Source: Lentibacillus sp. JNUCC-1 (GTDB lineage Bacteria > Bacillota > Bacilli > Bacillales > Amphibacillaceae). From it: a DNA stretch of 64,000 bases. Made by a program: the position numbers and the translations under genes. Below are positions 35,827 to 44,972 of this stretch, in pieces. The DNA is taken from NCBI RefSeq assembly GCF_009741735.1, contig NZ_WHOH01000001.1, positions 124,001 to 188,000 of the forward strand. The letters run 5' to 3'. The first letter of the stretch is position 1, and each line of letters opens with the position of its first letter. The notes under the pieces are model-generated. The model did not search any database and was not told the DNA's origin. It saw only the letters and a list, made by a program, of their open reading frames with translations.

Positions 35827-37083
35827 TTATATATGAGCTGAATCCTTGGATGGTGTAAGCTTTTTAAATACAAAAAAGAAATAAAGTGACCCTGTTAAAT
35901 AAAGCAGCGCAGTAATAGAGAACACGTTGGCATATCCCCAATACGACCCGTACTTTATTACAATTCCCGTTGAGACCGGTCCCATAAACGCCCATCCCAA
36001 CTGAAACACCATTTGGTTTATTGAATTTGCCAAGCCCCTTACAGAATCATTGACCTTGGACATCATCAACGACATTTGAATCGGGTTACCTGCATTCATA
36101 AGTGCTTGTCTAAACAAGAAGCCTAACGTCGCCCAAAGCAGATTTTGTGTATAGGCAGTCAGCAGTAAAAAAGGAAGTGATGCAAGCTGCAGAAAGACAA
36201 CAGCTCGCACCTCCCCAATTTCCCTGACAACTGCAGGGCCAATAAACATGGCAACAGCCGTTGCTGCTTGACCAAGTGAGATAATCATTCCAACCATGGA
36301 ATTAGACGCTGCAAAACGATCTGCAAAATACAAATTTAAATAGGGGATGACCAAGCCGCTTCCGAATCCAATCAACAACTGGGCAAAAGCAAACAAAGCA
36401 ATGATCTTGAAACCATTTAAATTTGCTTTAAAAAACAGTAATGGCCTTACCTTCACAGAAGGATCCGGCTTTTTTTTCGGTGCCTCTGTCATTTTAACTA
36501 TAGGGAAAAAAGCCAATAAATAAAACACGCTTCCAACAATCAATGTGTATCGAATACTGGCTAAGTCATGAGTCACATAGGCAAAGATATCTGTCAAAAA
36601 ACCGCCCAGAAGACTGCCAGCTACCTGTGCAACCGTTACAAGTGCTGCGTGCAAACTAAATAAATGGACCCGCTGTTTGGCGGTGGAGTTTTCTGCGAGC
36701 CATGGAATCGTTGAGACTTGCAAAAAAGCTGTAAACAACCCAGTGCCAAAACCAGTGAGCAGCAGCAATGATTCGAGTTCAATGATACTTCTAGTGACCA
36801 GAACCAGACCTGAAGCAACCGCCCCATACATCATTACACGCCTACGTCCCAATCGATCGCTCATAATGCCTGCAGGAACAAGTATAATCGCCATAGCAAG
36901 TGCTTGAAGAGCAATAATCTCTCCGTTCACATCCTGGCTGTATCCAAGCTCCCGTATGTAGAAATTATAAATCACCATAAACATGCCAAGCCCTATTTGT
37001 GAAAAAATGTTGGCAATCAGGGCCAGCTTGACATTTTGATTATAAGTTTTAAACTGTTCGATCCATTCTTGAAAAAATCGCAT
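35827..37083 (-). CDS. MFS transporter
   Basis: 418 residues, 12 predicted helices, with the loop 2-3 signature GIMSDRLGRRRVMMYG and a shorter repeat in the second half. Substrate not recognisable; the layout resembles drug or metabolite exporters. Begins MRFFQEWIEQFKTYN behind AGAGGG. No linked regulator. Confidence 0.85.
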   Translation of the reverse strand: MRFFQEWIEQFKTYNQNVKLALIANIFSQIGLGMFMVIYNFYIRELGYSQDVNGEIIALQALAMAIILVPAGIMSDRLGRRRVMMYGAVASGLVLVTRSIIELESLLLLTGFGTGLFTAFLQVSTIPWLAENSTAKQRVHLFSLHAALVTVAQVAGSLLGGFLTDIFAYVTHDLASIRYTLIVGSVFYLLAFFPIVKMTEAPKKKPDPSVKVRPLLFFKANLNGFKIIALFAFAQLLIGFGSGLVIPYLNLYFADRFAASNSMVGMIISLGQAATAVAMFIGPAVVREIGEVRAVVFLQLASLPFLLLTAYTQNLLWATLGFLFRQALMNAGNPIQMSLMMSKVNDSVRGLANSINQMVFQLGWAFMGPVSTGIVIKYGSYWGYANVFSITALLYLTGSLYFFFVFKKLTPSKDSAHI

Positions 37084-37169
37084 CAGTGCCGCCGCCCTCT
37101 TTGTTTCGTGTCCCTAAATATATTACCCTCATTTTTCCAAAAAGTAAATACCCCTTGCCCCGTTCTCAT

Positions 37170-37194
37170 GTTTATCCAGTTTCAAACCGGGTAA
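37170..37194 (+). promoter_or_regulatory. Candidate sigma-B promoter
   Basis: GTTTAT, 13-bp spacer, GGGTAA resembles the general-stress consensus GTTTaa-N13-15-GGGtAt. It lies 70 bp upstream of a small membrane protein gene. Sequence match only. Confidence 0.5.
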
Positions 37195-37263
37195 ACACAG
37201 ACCAAGATAGATGATCCAGCACCTGTTAAACGAGTGAAATTCATTAAACAAGGAGGATTCATC

Positions 37264-37416
37264 ATGGATGAAAATCGGGATGTAGAAGTTGAGCGAAAAG
37301 AAAAGAAAAGCGATCCATCCAAAGTGGGCGTCGCTATTATCAAATATGCCACCTACCTCATTATTTTCTTCGGAATCCTATGGTTTCTCATTAACTATGT
37401 ATTTCCGATGTTCTAA
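37264..37416 (+). CDS. Small single-helix membrane protein (50 aa)
   Basis: MDENRDVEVERKEKKSDPSK, highly charged, then one hydrophobic helix ending LINYVFPMF. AAGGAGG lies 7 nt before ATG 37264, a sigma-B-like promoter lies upstream and a terminator follows. Resembles short stress-related membrane peptides of bacilli; no assigned function. Confidence 0.78.
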   Translation: MDENRDVEVERKEKKSDPSKVGVAIIKYATYLIIFFGILWFLINYVFPMF

Positions 37417-37423
37417 TGCATTT

Positions 37424-37463
37424 AAAAACGGCAGCTCCTATCGATGAAGGGAGCTGCCGTTTT
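37424..37463. terminator. Bidirectional terminator
   Basis: AAAAACGGCAGCTCC pairs with GGGAGCTGCCGTTTT, between the small membrane protein gene and the convergent DMT gene. Confidence 0.9.
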
Positions 37464-37465
37464 GG

Positions 37466-38374
37466 TTATAAAGCATCGGTCACGCCGAGGAGAATGATTC
37501 CGGTCATGACAATGATGATCATAATATAATGTCGTGTTGATAGAACCTCTTTAAGAAAAATGCGTGATAAAATAACTGAAAATATACCATGTGCGGCTAT
37601 GAGCGGCGCTGCAATGATGGCATTGCCGGCCATCGCAAATACATAGAAAAATTGCCCCACCGTTTCAAGAATGGCTGCATATCCTTTATCCCGCTCAACA
37701 AAAAAGTTAAACTGTGCCTTTTTGATGCCTTTTACATATATAAAAGCCAGTACAGCACACATGAAAAATGTTAATTCGTAGGCAATCAGGGCTGAACTTT
37801 CACTGATTAATTTCAGTTCGTCAAGGTAAATTCCATCCGCAAATGTACCTAAACCATCAATCAGACTGTAAAGGATTGGAAAGGTGATCGCCAATACACC
37901 GATTTGATACTTTTTATCGACTGACCCACTAACCTTTTGCATAGCTTCAACTTCGTCCTGTTTTTCAAGCGCAGCTAGTCCAATGACCCCTGCAGTGACA
38001 ATGATCACTCCAGCAATGTCAAGCATATGCAGCTCTCTTGGAAAGAAAATGAATAGTAGAATGGCGCTGACGGCCCCAGAAGAGTTCTGCACAGGCGCAG
38101 CAATCGACAATTCAATATATCTTAAACCGATATACCCGATGGTCATCGACAAAATATATAAGAATGAAACTGGGAAATAACGTACAATATCAAATGGGTC
38201 AAACGCCACATCCTTGATTAGCATATACAATACAGCATGGATACCCATTACAAGGCCGACCATGACAACAATCTTTAAGTGACTGAGTTTGTCGTCAGGG
38301 TCAGACCCTTTCTTATAAAATAGATTGGCGCCGCCCCAAGCAAACGCTGTTAAAAGTGAAAATACAAACCACAT
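37466..38374 (-). CDS. EamA/DMT-family transporter
   Basis: 302 residues, about ten helices in two repeats, starting MWFVFSLLTAFAWGGANLF, the usual EamA opening. Ends with a short hydrophobic segment. Substrate unknown; drug/metabolite export is typical of the family. GGAGG lies 9 nt before the ATG. Monocistronic. Confidence 0.88.
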   Translation of the reverse strand: MWFVFSLLTAFAWGGANLFYKKGSDPDDKLSHLKIVVMVGLVMGIHAVLYMLIKDVAFDPFDIVRYFPVSFLYILSMTIGYIGLRYIELSIAAPVQNSSGAVSAILLFIFFPRELHMLDIAGVIIVTAGVIGLAALEKQDEVEAMQKVSGSVDKKYQIGVLAITFPILYSLIDGLGTFADGIYLDELKLISESSALIAYELTFFMCAVLAFIYVKGIKKAQFNFFVERDKGYAAILETVGQFFYVFAMAGNAIIAAPLIAAHGIFSVILSRIFLKEVLSTRHYIMIIIVMTGIILLGVTDAL

Positions 38375-38450
38375 GCATAAAAACCTCCATCATATCTGCC
38401 AAACTTAAAGCTAGTCAAACGCACAGAAGGTTATTATACCATGGGCGGGG

Positions 38451-40177
38451 TCATCCGTGAACACCCGAATCCATTGCATACAATGTTCGATAATAGTCAC
38501 TGGTCTCCATGAGTTCGTCATGGCTTCCAGCCATCTTAATACCACCTTTATCTATAAACAGAATATTATCCATTAATTCTGCACCTGCAAGGTGATGGGT
38601 GACTAAGACCACCGTTTTATTGCGAGCAGCGTGCAACATTGTTTCTAATAACGATTGTTCAGTTAAAGGGTCAAGCCCAGTTGTCGGTTCATCCAATAAT
38701 ATGATGGGCGTGTCCTGAAGAAGCAAACGTGCAAAAGCAATACGATGACGTTCGCCACCTGAAAAGCGCTTGCCCATTTCCTCCATCTTCGTATGAATAC
38801 CTTCAGGCAAGGTCTCAATCATGTCCATCATTTGAGCATCCCTCAAAACATTGATTATTTCTTCTTCTTCTGTGGCATCAGGCTGGCCAATACGGACATT
38901 GTTTGCGACGGTTGTATTAAACAAATGTGGATGCTGATTCAATACAGCAACTTGCTTTGATAAGAAACTGGCATCCATCTTGGCGTCATCTAGCAGGAGC
39001 TGTCCTTCTGCAGGCTCAAGGACACCTGACATCAGTTTCAGTAAAGTTGATTTACCTGCCCCGCTTTTGCCCAATAGAGCGACTTTTTCCCCAGAATTGA
39101 TTGAAAGGTTCAATTGATCAATGACTGGTGGCTGAACATGATCATATCCGAAAGTAACATTTTTTAAATGTATGGATGGATGAGCGGAAATACGGGCAGC
39201 AGCCCTTTCATTAATGGGACCATTGTTGTTTTCCCGCGCAGCCAGTTGATTCATTCGGTGAATGGAATCCCTGTAAGACGGAAGCTCCTCTACAGCATCA
39301 CTTGTCGGCATCAAGGCGTCAGTAACTGAGAACATCATCAGGGCAAAAGCTGCAATTACTGTAGCTGACATGGCACCTTCATCTGTTTGACCAGAAACCC
39401 ATACCATCGTCAGGATGATCATAATGCCTGAAACGAGCCTCAGAAGCGCATCTCTTAAATGATGCCATTGATGCACACGATTTTCCCTGTCAATCAGACT
39501 GTTATTTTCCATTTCCACTCGTTTAAATAATTCAGAAACACGCCCACTGACAAGCCAGTCCAATTGTCCAAATAAGGCATCTGTTACATGCTGATACAGC
39601 TTTCTCCGTTTCTGTTTAATAGACACATGATGACGACGCATGATGAAATAGGAAAACATCGGTACAAGCCAAACCGCAACCCCCATAACTGCAAATGCGA
39701 GGAGCATAAATAACGGATCAAATACGCCAAAAACAATGATGACTGCTGTATAAATAAATACACTGGATACAGCTGGAAAAAGCGTCCGTATATAAAAGTC
39801 CTGGAGTTTTTCGATGTCTTCAGCAATGACACCCAGGATATCCCCGTCTGGAAACGGCTCCTGAGCATAAGGGCTTGAGGTTCAATGATGTCATAAAGTT
39901 TATTTCGGTAGTACGCCAAAATTCTTAACACAACATTATGCCCTGTCAGTTTCTCCAAATAGGGAAAAACCGCTTGTGAGATACTGAGAGCTCGTACGGC
40001 TACAATTGGCACATACACAAGCATAATGTTTTCCGGCCGAAGTGCAGACTTGGAAATTAAATAGCCTGAAATAAACAGCAACATCGCTCCGGAACCGACA
40101 CCCAGAACAGAGAAAAGGACATTTAGTGCAATGCGGCCTTTATAAAATCTGATATAAGGTAAGATCCATGTTTTCAT
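38451..40177 (-). pseudogene. cydC: CydC-type ABC exporter subunit, frameshifted in the membrane domain
   Basis: Half of the heterodimeric CydDC exporter (cysteine/glutathione-type) needed for bd oxidase assembly. Normal from MKTWILPYIRFYKG to SRFQTG (about residue 112), then out of frame; the rest resumes in another frame down to 38451 with Walker A LGKSGAGKST, LSGG-like FSGGERHR and Walker B IILLDEPT. One extra G in the G4 run (coding strand; 39842-39845) gives SRFQTGDILGVIAEDIE, the normal sequence. The start overlaps the CydD stop as ATGA. Either a real one-base deletion or a miscall. Confidence 0.85.
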
Positions 40178-41904
40178 AGGCCGGTTTCACCTCTTCGCTG
40201 AATAAATTGAGTATAGGCACCATCTCTTGCAGCCAGTTCGTTGTGTGTCCCCTCTTCTGCAATCATACCTTCCTTCAGCATATAAATATAATCCATATCA
40301 TTCATCCAATGCAGCCGGTGGGTCGCAAGTATGACTTGCCGGTCGCGGAACACCTCTCGCATCACCTGTTTAATTTCATATTCTGTTTCAATATCAAGAT
40401 GAGCTGTTGGCTCATCCAACAAAATAACAGGTTTATCAGACAAAAGCGCACGGGCAATGGCAATACGTTGTTCCTGTCCTCCGCTTAACATTCTCCCGCC
40501 CTCACCGATTGGTTCATCAATCCCGTGAGGCAGTGTATTAACAAATTGTCTTAACCCAATGTGATCAATCACTTGTTTAATGTCATCATCAGATGCTTCC
40601 GGCGCATAAAACCGAACATTATCGGCTAAAGACAGTGGAAAAATGTAAGGTGTCTGGGGGATGTAGGCCATCAGATCATACCATTCTCTGATATTCAAGC
40701 CTGATACATGCTCATCATCCAACTTAATCGCTCCAGATACAGGCAGGAGTCTCCCTGCCAGAACGTTAATGAAACTGGATTTCCCGGATCCGCTGGGTCC
40801 AACCAACCCTATCCACCCTTTTGGCATGGCAAACGTTAGTCTGCTTAAAACAGGCTTATCGTTGAGCCTTAGTGACACATTGTCAAAAGACAATGCAGGA
40901 AATGTCCGGTTATTTTGAACAACCAAAACCCTTTCCTGGTTGTTTTCATTTTCTTGTTCTGCAAGCACAGCATTAATTTCTCCCATAGCAACTTGTCCGT
41001 CAAGTGTTGCATGATAATCTTTCCCCACCTGTTTTATAGGAGAGTAATACTCCGGTGCCAAAACAAGGATCGTCAAAGCAGGCAGCAAGTCTATATGTCC
41101 ATCAATCAATCGAAGTCCAAGACCTACTGCAACAAATGCGATTGATAAACTTGTGAAAAAATCCAGAGCAAATGAGGAAAGAAAGGCAACTTTTAACGTC
41201 CGCATAGTGGCTTTCCGGTAATCTGTATTGACTTGATCAATTCTTTCTGCATGCTTCTTGCTCTGCCCTAGATACACAAGTGTTTCCAGTCCTTTTAGTG
41301 AGTCAATAAAGTGATTGCTCAACCGCTTGTATGTGTCATATTGTTTATCCGCCATAGCCTGTGCTGCCTTGCCAAGTAGAATCATAAACATAATGACAAC
41401 AGGAACAGTCACCACCAAAATTACAGCAGAAGATACATCTATGGTCCATACATAGACCACAATAACAGCAGGCACAATCATTGTTTTTATCATGCGCATA
41501 CTGATTATTTCCAAGTACGCTTTTACGTGATCAACACCGTCCATCATTAAGGTCGTAAGATGGCCAACACCTTTTTGCTGAATAAAATAGAGCTCTCTTG
41601 TAAAATAGCGTTGCACAAGCTGAGTGCGCAGTCTTCGGGCTGTGTCAGCAGCATAGCGCTGGGCAAGCATTGTTTGAGCATGTGTCGTCATGTAACGAGA
41701 AATAAAAGCGACCAAAAATAACCCAATCTCTGACCAAATGTCTGAAACGGGCGTACCTTGAAACAAGAAGGTGACTGCCCGGGCCAGGAAAATAGCCTGG
41801 GCAATAATGGCAGCCACCTCAATGAGCGTCAGCAGAGTTAAAGATCCGTGCAGCAGCCTGGACCCTTTATAACGAGGTAATCCTCTTGTACGTGTTTGTG
41901 TCAT
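40174..41904 (-). CDS. cydD: CydD-type ABC exporter subunit
   Basis: 576 residues: six-helix membrane domain then an ATPase domain with Walker A GPSGSGKSS, signature LSGGQEQRIAIARAL, Walker B VILLDEPTAHLD and the switch His in ATHR. Partner of CydC in exporting thiols to the outside for cytochrome bd assembly. Start overlaps the cydB stop (TAATG). Intact, but without a working CydC the pair would not function. Named by E. coli convention; in B. subtilis it is called CydC. Confidence 0.9.
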   Translation of the reverse strand: MTQTRTRGLPRYKGSRLLHGSLTLLTLIEVAAIIAQAIFLARAVTFLFQGTPVSDIWSEIGLFLVAFISRYMTTHAQTMLAQRYAADTARRLRTQLVQRYFTRELYFIQQKGVGHLTTLMMDGVDHVKAYLEIISMRMIKTMIVPAVIVVYVWTIDVSSAVILVVTVPVVIMFMILLGKAAQAMADKQYDTYKRLSNHFIDSLKGLETLVYLGQSKKHAERIDQVNTDYRKATMRTLKVAFLSSFALDFFTSLSIAFVAVGLGLRLIDGHIDLLPALTILVLAPEYYSPIKQVGKDYHATLDGQVAMGEINAVLAEQENENNQERVLVVQNNRTFPALSFDNVSLRLNDKPVLSRLTFAMPKGWIGLVGPSGSGKSSFINVLAGRLLPVSGAIKLDDEHVSGLNIREWYDLMAYIPQTPYIFPLSLADNVRFYAPEASDDDIKQVIDHIGLRQFVNTLPHGIDEPIGEGGRMLSGGQEQRIAIARALLSDKPVILLDEPTAHLDIETEYEIKQVMREVFRDRQVILATHRLHWMNDMDYIYMLKEGMIAEEGTHNELAARDGAYTQFIQRRGETGL

Positions 41905-42917
41905 TAGTATTCCAACTCATCTTCTTTTTTCAGTCGTTTCCTGAAAATATAATAACTCCAAGCCTGATACCCGAGAACAAACGGTGATAATGCAATCGAG
42001 AAATAACTCATGATCTTCAATGTGTAGGGACCTGATGACGCATTTTCAACGGTCAAACTATACGCATCCGAGATTGAGCTGATCATAATTCTCGGAAACA
42101 TCCCCAGAAAGATACTGCCTGTTAAAAGAATAATGGATACGGTTGTAAGAGCAAAACGCGTCCGTTCTCCAGCTTGTGCCTTGCTGCTCAGCCCCCAGTA
42201 CAAAGCAATGAAGGCGAGTATTGGAATCGTCATAAAGGTTTGCCCATGGTAAGTAAAGACGTCTGAGACAAAATACCCAACCACGATAAAGGCCAGGAAC
42301 AGAATCAATGCAACAGGGGCAACTTTTCTGCTAAACGCTTTCGCCCTGTCGTTCAATTCTCCTTCTGTTCGAATAGAAATAAACTGCAGCCCATGCACAA
42401 GAAAAAGCATCAGCAGCATCACACCGCCTAGAAGAGCAAATGGATGTAGAAATTGCAGAAAGCCACCGACCATTTCCTTGTTTTCGTCAATCGGCATACC
42501 GGTCATAAAGTTGGCCAGGACTACACCCCATAATATAGGGGGAAGAAAGCTTCCAATTGTCAGTGCCCAATCCCAAGTATGCTTCCACTTCGGATTTTCA
42601 ACTTTGCCCCGGAATTCAAATGATACTCCGCGAACGATCAGCGCGAGTAGCATAAACACCAACGGTATATAGAACCCGCTGAACATTGTCGCATACCAGT
42701 GAGGAAATGCTGCAAACATAGCACCGCCAGCTGTAATTAGCCAAACTTCATTTGCATCCCAAAACGGTCCAATCGTGTTAATATAAACGCGTTTTTCTGT
42801 ATCATCTTTCCCCAAAAAGCGGGCGATCATGCCAACACCAAAGTCAAATCCTTCTAAAACAAAGAACCCGACAAATAAGATTGTGATTACCAGGAACCAA
42901 AACTCAGGAAGAGACAT
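41904..42917 (-). CDS. cydB: Cytochrome bd oxidase subunit II
   Basis: 337 residues, about nine helices, opening MSLPEFWFLVITILFVGFFVLEGFDFGVG with the family-typical EGFDFG motif, and later GPFWDANEVWLITAGGAMFAAFP. ATG 42917 lies 8 nt behind GGAGG inside the end of cydA, so the genes overlap by 14 nt. Works with CydA as a menaquinol oxidase with high oxygen affinity. Confidence 0.94.
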   Translation of the reverse strand: MSLPEFWFLVITILFVGFFVLEGFDFGVGMIARFLGKDDTEKRVYINTIGPFWDANEVWLITAGGAMFAAFPHWYATMFSGFYIPLVFMLLALIVRGVSFEFRGKVENPKWKHTWDWALTIGSFLPPILWGVVLANFMTGMPIDENKEMVGGFLQFLHPFALLGGVMLLMLFLVHGLQFISIRTEGELNDRAKAFSRKVAPVALILFLAFIVVGYFVSDVFTYHGQTFMTIPILAFIALYWGLSSKAQAGERTRFALTTVSIILLTGSIFLGMFPRIMISSISDAYSLTVENASSGPYTLKIMSYFSIALSPFVLGYQAWSYYIFRKRLKKEDELEY

Positions 42918-44310
42918 GACTTTTACCTCCTTCATCAGTACCAAATGGGTCTTGATTACTTTCTGCTTCTTCTTCTACAAACACTGGCTTTTTAATATGA
43001 CGGCTGAACAAGTAAACCGTCAACGCTGCAAGAATCGCATAAATTAAGGTAAATGTAACCAACGAGAACAACATTTCATTCGCTGTTACAGAAGGTGAAA
43101 CAGCATCTTCTGTCTTCATCATGCCAAAGACAACCCAAGGCTGACGCCCCATTTCTGTCATAATCCACCCTGCAGTGTTAGCTACAAATGGAAGAGCCAT
43201 AGCAAAAGGCATGATTTTCAAATAAAGGCTCGCTTTTGGTGTTTTGTTTCTTCGTGATACATAACCTCCATATAAACCAAGGAGCAGCAGCAGACCGCCA
43301 GACCCTGTCATTATGCGAAAAGCCCAGAAAACCGTCGGAACAGAGGGGATATAGTCACCAGGACCATACTTCTCTTCATAATCTGCTTGCAGCTGATTTA
43401 GCCCCTCGAGAGATCCACTAAATTTATTGTAAGACAAAAAGCTCAGCATGTAGGGAATTTGCAGCTCATAATCGTTCATGTTTTCTTCAGTGTTAATGGA
43501 TGCATATACAGTAAAAGGTGCAGGATCTCCACTGTTTTCCCATAAAGCTTCAGCAGCAGCCATTTTCATAGGTTGAGATTCTACGAGATACTGAGCTTGC
43601 CAGTGTCCTGTAAACATCATTAAAAATGCTGCTGAAGTGGCAACGATAATCGAAACACGGAAAGAACGCTTAAACATTTCCACATCCTGTTTCCTCAGCA
43701 GTTTCCATGCACTGATACTCGCAATGACAAAACCGCCTGTAACGAGCGAAGTAACAAGTACGTGCGGGAACTGCGCCCATAGATGGGGGTTCGTTAAAAT
43801 AGCTGCAAAGTTGTTCATCTGTGCTCTCTCTCCAGCAATTTCAAACCCAACCGGATTCTGCATAAACGAGTTCGCCGATAAAATCCAGAAGGCTGACAAG
43901 ATTGTTCCGATAGCCACGAGCCAAATCGAGGCCAAGTGTACTTTCTTAGGCAGTCGATTCCAGCCAAAGACCCATACAGCAATAAAGGTTGATTCAAGAA
44001 AGAAAGCCAATAACCCTTCAATAGCGAGTGATGGTCCAAACACATCCCCGACAAAACGGGAATACGTTGACCAGTTCATGCCAAACTGGAACTCTTGAAA
44101 AATACCAGTGACAACCCCAACCGCGAAGTTAATCAGAAATAAAACAGACCAGAATTTTGTCATCTTGCGGTAAACATCTTTCTTTTTAAACACATACAAC
44201 GTCTGCATAATTGCAATCGTGAACGCCAAGCCAATCGAAACTGGCACAAAGAAATAGTGAAAGATCGTCGTCGATGCAAATTGTAACCGAGCAATAACCA
44301 AAGGATCCAT
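42904..44310 (-). CDS. cydA: Cytochrome bd oxidase subunit I
   Basis: 468 residues carrying haems b558, b595 and d. MDPLVIARLQFASTTIFHYFFVPVSIG contains the haem-ligand His; GRQPWVV is the conserved GRQPW motif. The Q-loop is short, as in Firmicutes, rather than the E. coli long form. ATG 44310 lies behind AAGGGGGC. First gene of cydABDC. The leader is unusually long because a family-1 repeat occupies it; Rex- and Fnr-like sites lie beyond that repeat. Confidence 0.94.
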   Translation of the reverse strand: MDPLVIARLQFASTTIFHYFFVPVSIGLAFTIAIMQTLYVFKKKDVYRKMTKFWSVLFLINFAVGVVTGIFQEFQFGMNWSTYSRFVGDVFGPSLAIEGLLAFFLESTFIAVWVFGWNRLPKKVHLASIWLVAIGTILSAFWILSANSFMQNPVGFEIAGERAQMNNFAAILTNPHLWAQFPHVLVTSLVTGGFVIASISAWKLLRKQDVEMFKRSFRVSIIVATSAAFLMMFTGHWQAQYLVESQPMKMAAAEALWENSGDPAPFTVYASINTEENMNDYELQIPYMLSFLSYNKFSGSLEGLNQLQADYEEKYGPGDYIPSVPTVFWAFRIMTGSGGLLLLLGLYGGYVSRRNKTPKASLYLKIMPFAMALPFVANTAGWIMTEMGRQPWVVFGMMKTEDAVSPSVTANEMLFSLVTFTLIYAILAALTVYLFSRHIKKPVFVEEEAESNQDPFGTDEGGKSHVSS

Positions 44311-44361
44311 ACAAAAAGCCCCCTTATATAAAATGAAATCTATACCATACCGAATCTTCCA

Positions 44362-44785
44362 TAAACAGCGAACCAACTTAAGACTTCCTCATACAGCCAC
44401 TCGGGGAAAACACTGCGTTTTCCGCGGGCGCTGCTGAGTCTCGAACCATCAGGATGTGGGTCGTGAAGAAGTGGCGATTGAACCCCACAACGTTATATTA
44501 AGGAGGGGGCGACTAAAACCTCCCCTTGCGGGCAACGGCGACATACCCCTTGCCGGAGCAAGGAGGCGTCAGGGGATGTTCGATTAAAACCGGCGCGTCC
44601 TGCGCCAACATCGAACGACCTGCGTCCTGCAGGCTCCTTGACAAAGAAGACACTGTGAAAGTGGGCTTCTTGAACAGATGTCGCACTTGAGCTGTGATAA
44701 AGTTAAAGCGACTTCCCAGTACGCAAATCACGGTTCTCTCATCTTGAGTATGAGTTAAGTTTTACTGATTTGCAGTTTGTGTCAA
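44362..44785. repeat. Family-1 repeat (copy D, about 424 bp) in the cydA leader, with two hairpin cassettes
   Basis: Left end ATAAACAGCGAACCA is degenerate; right end TTTGCAGTTTGTGTC is well kept. Cassette D1 at 44508-44563: GGCGAC, TAAAA, a hairpin ending TGCGGGC, AAC, GGCGAC, then CCTTGC-CGGA-GCAAGG. Cassette D2 at 44578-44633: GTTCGAT, TAAAA, GGCGC-GTCCT-GCGCC, AAC, ATCGAAC, then CCTGC-GTCCT-GCAGG. Orientation is opposite to copies A and B. It ends 52 bp before cydA. Confidence 0.82.
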
Positions 44786-44818
44786 CGTTACGGGGTTGGT
44801 GTTTATTTTTGACTTGGG

Positions 44819-44834
44819 TGTGATTTAAGTCACA
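44819..44834 (-). promoter_or_regulatory. Fnr-type box upstream of cydA
   Basis: TGTGATTTAAGTCACA is an exact match to TGTGA-N6-TCACA. I could not place a good -10 at the distance expected for activation, so activation, repression or a relic are all open. Confidence 0.6.
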
Positions 44835-44914
44835 TCTAGCATACAACATAAACCACTTGAATAAAGTGTTAACCGTTACAAAGATGGGACAGTTTAGTGA
44901 CAAATCTATGTACA

Positions 44915-44932
44915 TTGTGCACCAATTCACAT
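44915..44932 (-). promoter_or_regulatory. Rex operator-like site upstream of cydA
   Basis: TTGTGCACCAATTCACAT fits the Rex consensus TTGTGAA-N4-TTCACAA at 12 of 14 fixed positions. Rex represses cyd operons in bacilli when NADH is low. It sits about 600 bp from the cydA start because of the repeat in between. Confidence 0.6.
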
Positions 44933-44941
44933 AAAAGGTCA

Positions 44942-44968
44942 AACAGAACGGGAAATACCCGTTCTGTC
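44942..44968 (-). terminator. Terminator of the BCCT gene
   Basis: ACAGAACGGG pairs with CCCGTTCTGTTT on the minus strand, directly after the stop codon. Confidence 0.82.
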
Positions 44969-44972
44969 GTGT

